A stretch of DNA of 64,000 nucleotides from an uncultured Bacteroides sp. (lineage in GTDB: Bacteria > Bacteroidota > Bacteroidia > Bacteroidales > Bacteroidaceae), in NCBI GenBank assembly GCA_900766005.1, contig CAAFTU010000053.1, forward strand, positions 5,619 to 69,618. The letters run 5' to 3'. Both the position numbers and the translations under genes were made by a program. Within the stretch, counting starts at the first letter, position 1. The number at the start of each line of letters is the position of its first letter. Positions 60,622-64,000 of this stretch are shown here, one piece after another. Below the pieces are notes generated by a model. The model was given only the letters and a program-made list of their open reading frames with translations. It was not told where the DNA came from and ran no database searches.

Positions 60622-61962
60622 ATGGCACAAAAACTTTGGGAAAAATCAACGCAGGTAAATAAGGATATTGAGCGCTTCACTGTGGGGCGCGACCGTGAGC
60701 TGGACCTTTATCTGGCCAAGCATGACGTTTTGGGCTCGATGGCTCATATTACGATGCTCGAAAGCATCGGGCTGTTGACCAAAGAGGAGCTGGCTTTACT
60801 GCTGGCCGAACTGAAACAGATCTATGCCTCGGCAGAAAAAGGGGAGTTTGTGATTGAGGACGGAGTGGAGGATGTGCATTCTCAGGTGGAACTCCTGCTG
60901 ACACGCCGCTTGGGAGATGTGGGAAAGAAAATCCATAGCGGACGTTCCCGGAACGATCAGGTGTTGCTGGACTTGAAACTGTTTACCCGAGCCCAAATAA
61001 AGGAAATTGCCGGAGCCGTAGAGTTGCTTTTTCAAGTGCTGGTGCGTCAAAGCGAACGCTATAAGGAGGTGCTGATGCCCGGTTATACTCATCTGCAGAT
61101 TGCCATGCCTTCGTCGTTTGGCCTATGGTTTGGCGCTTATGCCGAAAGCCTGGTCGATGACATGCTCTTTTTGCAGGCCGCTTTCAAGATGTGCAACCGC
61201 AATCCGCTTGGATCGGCTGCCGGATATGGTTCGTCGTTTCCGCTGAACCGTACGATGACTACCGAACTGCTCGGATTTGATTCGATGAATTATAATGTGG
61301 TCTATGCGCAGATGGGACGTGGTAAGATGGAACGTAATGTGGCTTTTGCCTTGGCCTCGCTTGCGGGTACTTTGTCGAAACTGGCTTTTGATGCTTGTAT
61401 GTTCAACAGCCAGAACTTTGGCTTTGTCAAGCTTCCGGACGATTGCACTACGGGCTCCAGTATTATGCCTCATAAGAAGAATCCGGATGTGTTCGAGCTG
61501 ACGCGTGCAAAGTGCAATAAGCTTCAGGCGTTGCCGCAGCAGATCATGATGATTGCCAATAATCTTCCTTCGGGTTATTTCCGGGATCTGCAAATTATCA
61601 AAGAGGTCTTTCTGCCGGCTTTCCAGGAATTGAAAGACTGTCTGCAGATGACGACTTATATAATGAATGAAATGAAGGTGAATGAACGGATTCTGGATGA
61701 TGACAAGTATCTTTTCATTTTCAGTGTAGAGGAAGTCAACCGCTTGGCGCGGGAAGGTATGCCGTTCCGCGATGCATATAAGAAAGTGGGGCTGGACATT
61801 GAAGCTGGCAACTTCGTTCATAATAAGGAAGTGCATCACACGCATGAGGGAAGTATCGGTAATCTGTGTAATACGGAAATTGCTGCATTGATGCAGCGAG
61901 TATTGGATGGATTCAACTTCGACGGCATGGAAAAAGCTGAAAAATCCTTGCTGGGAAGATAA
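60622..61962 (+). CDS. argH: Argininosuccinate lyase (or N-succinyl form)
   Basis: 446 residues, fumarase/aspartase superfamily: SGRSRNDQVLLDLKLF near 107-122, the TRLQ-type stretch PGYTHLQIAMPSSFGLWFGA near 153, and the signature GSSIMPHKKNPD at about 279-290. It splits (N-succinyl)argininosuccinate to arginine and fumarate. Because the organism has N-succinylornithine carbamoyltransferase, the substrate order in this pathway may be modified. Followed by a terminator and two tRNA genes. Confidence 0.94.
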   Translation: MAQKLWEKSTQVNKDIERFTVGRDRELDLYLAKHDVLGSMAHITMLESIGLLTKEELALLLAELKQIYASAEKGEFVIEDGVEDVHSQVELLLTRRLGDVGKKIHSGRSRNDQVLLDLKLFTRAQIKEIAGAVELLFQVLVRQSERYKEVLMPGYTHLQIAMPSSFGLWFGAYAESLVDDMLFLQAAFKMCNRNPLGSAAGYGSSFPLNRTMTTELLGFDSMNYNVVYAQMGRGKMERNVAFALASLAGTLSKLAFDACMFNSQNFGFVKLPDDCTTGSSIMPHKKNPDVFELTRAKCNKLQALPQQIMMIANNLPSGYFRDLQIIKEVFLPAFQELKDCLQMTTYIMNEMKVNERILDDDKYLFIFSVEEVNRLAREGMPFRDAYKKVGLDIEAGNFVHNKEVHHTHEGSIGNLCNTEIAALMQRVLDGFNFDGMEKAEKSLLGR

Positions 61963-61971
61963 AAATACCTT

Positions 61972-62002
61972 TGAAGGAAAGTTTTTTTCAAACTTTCCTT
62001 CA
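61972..62002 (+). terminator. Terminator after argH
   Basis: TGAAGGAAAGTTT pairs perfectly with AAACTTTCCTTCA around 5 bases of T/C. Confidence 0.8.
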
Positions 62003-62007
62003 AAAAA

Positions 62008-62039
62008 TTTGGTGGTAATAATAAAAGTGCTTATCTTTG
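62008..62039 (+). promoter_or_regulatory. Promoter of the tRNA-Gly/tRNA-Leu unit
   Basis: TTTG (62008-62011), 20 bp, TATCTTTG (62032-62039): a full consensus Bacteroidota promoter, 20 bases before tRNA-Gly. Confidence 0.85.
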
Positions 62040-62059
62040 CACCCGTTAAAAATAAACAC

Positions 62060-62132
62060 GCGGAAATAGCTCAGTTGGTAGAGCATAACCTTGCCAAGGT
62101 TAGGGTCGCGAGTTCGAGTCTCGTTTTCCGCT
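62060..62132 (+). tRNA. tRNA-Gly (GCC)
   Basis: Complete cloverleaf with 7-bp acceptor stem GCGGAAA/TTTCCGC, anticodon GCC in CCTTGCCAAGG, T-loop GTTCGAGTC. CCA is not encoded. Transcribed with the next tRNA, 18 bases away. Confidence 0.95.
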
Positions 62133-62150
62133 CATCTTTAAAAAGTGGCT

Positions 62151-62235
62151 GCTCGAATGGTGGAATCGGTAGACACGAGGGACTTAAAATCCCTTGGCCA
62201 TTGCGGCTGTGCGGGTTCAAGTCCCGCTTCGAGTA
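62151..62235 (+). tRNA. tRNA-Leu (TAA)
   Basis: 85 bases with a long variable arm (TTGGCCATTGCGGCTGT) typical of class II tRNA, anticodon TAA in GGGACTTAAAATCCC, T-loop GTTCAAGTC. Acceptor GCTCGAA/TTCGAGT has a G-U first pair. CCA is not encoded. Confidence 0.94.
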
Positions 62236-62354
62236 CAGAAGTGGATGCTAATTGCTTGTTTTGTAGCAGTTAGCTTTTTTTGTTTTTATACCTTGTGTCA
62301 CTATTCTTTTAGAAATTATCATTTTCCCGTTAGCGGTTGAGAGGAAGCATTCTT

Positions 62355-62768
62355 TTAGCAAAGATTTTCAAAGATTTCAGCCAATAAGCCGCCAGTTATT
62401 GACACTCCCGCTTGACAAGCGTTGGCGCCTGTACCTGCCAGTCCACTATTGGAAGTCAGAGCCCACAAAATAGCCGAACCGATGAAAGCTCCAATGACTT
62501 GAAAAATCATGTACATGGCAGCATCCTTTCCGCTGATTCGACCAGAAAGTAGGCAACCAAGGGTGATGGCTGGGTTGATGTGGCAGCCAGAGATGTTTCC
62601 GATGGTATAAGCCATCGCTACAACAGACAGACCGAAAGCAACGGCTGTTCCGATAACTGTTGATGCAAGGTTGGGATCGGCAGAGGTACATGAAAAGCTT
62701 ACAGCCGTACCGCATCCCATGAGAACGAGAACCATAGTTCCCAGCATTTCTGCAATGTACTTTTTCAT
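62355..62768 (-). pseudogene. aqpZ: Aquaporin/MIP channel, C-terminal half missing
   Basis: 137 residues where AqpZ-like channels have about 230. The N-terminal half is intact: MKKYIAEMLGTMVLVLMGCG, three or more membrane helices, and the first pore motif Asn-Pro-Ala at 65-67 (SGCHINPAITLG). The sequence departs after about SITGGLLAEI and stops; the second NPA and the last helices are absent, and I could not find them in the 120 bases before tRNA-Leu. A half channel cannot form the pore, so this is probably a truncated remnant, its end lost at the tRNA-Leu flank. Confidence 0.8.
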
Positions 62769-63090
62769 AATTATTTGTATCAGATAAAATTTATTGGTTA
62801 TTGGACGGCTCCGCTAAAAGAGCGTTGCTGTCCCTTTTACCATGTGGCAAATATGGTGATTATGTATTAAGATTGTATCGGCTGAACGGAAAAACCTTTT
62901 CTCTTTGCAAAAATATGTTGGGGTACCCGTTGAATGGTTAATCGTAACTTTCATTTAATCAAATGGGTACAGTGAAAGGTGAAAGATGCTTTGTCTGCAA
63001 TTATGTGATGTGAAAGATATCACGTATAGTACAAATTATCTATTGTCTCAGTATTGAATTATGCAAACCGTCTACAATACTATACAAAGC
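62769..63090. other. Gene-free interval before the phased arrays
   Basis: About 320 bases of AT-rich DNA upstream of the arrays. I see no reading frame with a recognisable product. It contains the aquaporin leader and possibly promoter sequences for the right-hand gene. Confidence 0.4.
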
Positions 63091-63200
63091 TGCGCTTTAG
63101 GGGTCATAAACCTATGCTTTAGGGAGGCTAAACCTATGCTTTTTGAGTGCTAAAGTGGCACTCTGTGAGTCGTAAGTTGGCACTCTGTGTATTGTACTTC
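63091..63200. repeat. 22-bp-period tandem array of dyad units
   Basis: Five consecutive 22-base units start at 63091, 63113, 63135, 63157 and 63179. Units 1-3 share GCTTTAGGG or GCTTT followed by TAAA (for example TATGCTTTAGGGAGGCTAAA), units 4-5 share GGCACTCTGTG. Each unit has internal dyad symmetry (TTTAG..CTAAA; CTTT..AAAG; ACT..AGT). Sequence changes gradually along the array while spacing stays exact, as for cooperative binding sites on one face of DNA. Confidence 0.75.
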
Positions 63201-63230
63201 CCTTTTTACTTTATGTGACCTTCCCCTATT

Positions 63231-63310
63231 AATCACCTGTAATCACCTCAAACCACCTTTAATCAGCAATAATCAGCTATAACAGGCAGAAACAGCCTAT
63301 AATCATCATC
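63231..63310. repeat. 10-bp-period tandem array, eight units
   Basis: Eight consecutive decamers (AATCACCTGT, AATCACCTCA, AACCACCTTT, AATCAGCAAT, AATCAGCTAT, AACAGGCAGA, AACAGCCTAT, AATCATCATC). Positions 1, 2 (A, A) and 7 (C) are invariant in all eight; consensus AAYCASCWNT. The array ends 49 bases before the start codon at 63360. Confidence 0.85.
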
Positions 63311-63359
63311 TTTCTTTGGAGGTATCGTATATTTGGGGATTCTTAAAACTCAAATTGTC

Positions 63360-64000
63360 ATGAACCGATTGATTTCTTCTTTTCGCCATTGGTTTGTCCA
63401 GAACCATCCAGTTGTGGAGGCTTCGCAAAAGGCTTCTGCGAGTGCTTATGATCAAACATCGACTGCTCGTATGCTCACTCAGTTGCAGCAACTGTGCGCC
63501 ACTCTGCCGCAGGGGCAGGCTGAGGTGTTGATGCATGCCGGAGGAGTGCAAATGAACCTGACCTGGCAGCTGGAGGAAAAAGTGCAGGGCACCCCCGGAC
63601 GGGGATTTTATTTTGTGCTTAGCGGGCAGAGTGAGGAGGTGGAATTTTGTAAAGTCAGTCTTTCTCAGGAAGAAAGTCCATCTTCTGAAACTCCATCGGG
63701 TGATACAAAATCAGTGGTATTAAAATCGGAAGAATTGAAACCGGGTGAAGCCAATTCAGCAGATTCAAATTCGGTAGAATCTAAATCTGCTGATTCTAAG
63801 CTGGAGGAGTGTAAAGCAGCGAAACCTACTAAGCAGCAACAGGCTCTGCGGAAGCTGATGGATTTTCTCCGCTTTCACTATGCTTTCCGCTACAACCGAT
63901 TGACGGACCGAACGGAATGCGCTGTTTTGCAGGCAGATCATTTGCGTTATCAGCCGGTGGACAGCCGGGTGCTGAATAGTATCAGTCTGCAGGCGATGCA
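63360..64000 (+). CDS. VapE-like protein of Bacteroidales mobile or accessory DNA (partial, N-terminal part)
   Basis: An open frame from ATG 63360 to the window end (213 full codons, no stop). It opens MNRLISSFRHWFVQNHPVVE. Residues about 100-160 are a Ser/Glu/Lys-rich linker with degenerate repeats (SVVLKSEELKPGEANSADSN, then SVESKSADSKLEE). From about 165, LRKLMDFLRFHYAFRYNRLT and QPVDSRVLNSISLQAM resemble the segment preceding the P-loop ATPase of VapE/virulence-associated E family proteins, seen in Bacteroides mobile elements (from memory). The ATPase core itself would lie beyond the window, so the family is tentative. Confidence 0.6.
   Translation, partial: MNRLISSFRHWFVQNHPVVEASQKASASAYDQTSTARMLTQLQQLCATLPQGQAEVLMHAGGVQMNLTWQLEEKVQGTPGRGFYFVLSGQSEEVEFCKVSLSQEESPSSETPSGDTKSVVLKSEELKPGEANSADSNSVESKSADSKLEECKAAKPTKQQQALRKLMDFLRFHYAFRYNRLTDRTECAVLQADHLRYQPVDSRVLNSISLQAM

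Noticed and set aside
62151..62235. tRNA-Leu as the attachment site of an integrated element
   Set aside because: No second copy of the tRNA 3' end and no integrase gene is visible up to 64,000; the idea remains open only beyond the window.
63091..63310. CRISPR array
   Set aside because: The repeats are contiguous with no unique spacers of 30-40 bp, and no cas genes are present.
63306..63551. An 81-codon minus-strand frame at the right edge
   Set aside because: It overlaps the start of the VapE-like gene on the other strand and the 10-bp array, and shows no recognisable protein features.

Overview
The window reads as a chromosomal segment of a Bacteroidales gut bacterium, most likely Bacteroides or Phocaeicola (inference). 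Grounds: many start regions carry the Bacteroidota -7 box TAnnTTTG, several with TTTG 19-20 bp upstream; there is a SusC/SusD pair, NigD-like, DUF6242 and lamin-tail lipoproteins, an N-succinylornithine carbamoyltransferase and the gene order tig-clpP-clpX-recQ. Most of the window is core genome; accessory DNA is confined to an insertion sequence near 9-10.5 kb and the right edge.

Layout. 0-8.5 kb: lptB (partial) divergent from mlaE-mlaF; an RRM RNA-binding protein; tig-clpP-clpX-recQ. 8.7-11.2 kb: a GC-rich 22-bp-period palindromic array, then an IS5/IS1182-type element inserted after codon 4 of an HU-like DNA-binding protein gene, with TACGTA at both junctions. 11.2-17 kb: TGTTGATAA repeats, initiator tRNA, TetR regulator-fabG-pseudouridine synthase, two exported proteins, asd. 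17-26.6 kb: antiporter-tcdA-lolD, a helix-hairpin-helix protein and a sodium symporter, VanZ, murF divergent from folP-cdaA. 26.9-32 kb: SusC/SusD pair without enzymes. 32-35.4 kb: acetyltransferase, DUF2156 protein, LrgB/CidA pair. 35.5-43 kb: pta-ackA, a second 22-bp palindromic array, glycosyltransferase-radC, SufT-like-lpxH, alkaline phosphatase. 42.7-48.8 kb: efp divergent from rpmH, PASTA protein-rluD-ddl-acyltransferase-NigD-like-rhodanese. 48.8-58 kb, minus strand: ribD, DUF6242, uppS, bamA, two OmpH/Skp chaperones, murI, argF'. 58-62.2 kb: prmC-recX, pyrE, SRPBCC, argH, tRNA-Gly and tRNA-Leu.

Right edge (62.3-64 kb): an aquaporin gene lacking its second half lies beside tRNA-Leu. It is followed by about 590 bp of non-coding DNA holding a 22-bp-period array (five units) and a 10-bp-period array (eight units), directly upstream of the start of a protein resembling the N-terminal part of VapE-family proteins, which runs off the window. 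These helically phased arrays, plus the two GC-rich 22-bp arrays at 8.7 and 37.9 kb, are the least explained and most interesting signals here.

Functional themes: envelope building (lptB, mlaEF, lolD, lpxH, bamA, Skp, uppS, murF, murI, ddl, acyltransferase), protein quality control (tig, clpP, clpX), acetate metabolism (pta, ackA) and translation (fMet tRNA, efp, rpmH, rluD, prmC). No CRISPR array, rRNA operon, restriction system or complete prophage is visible.
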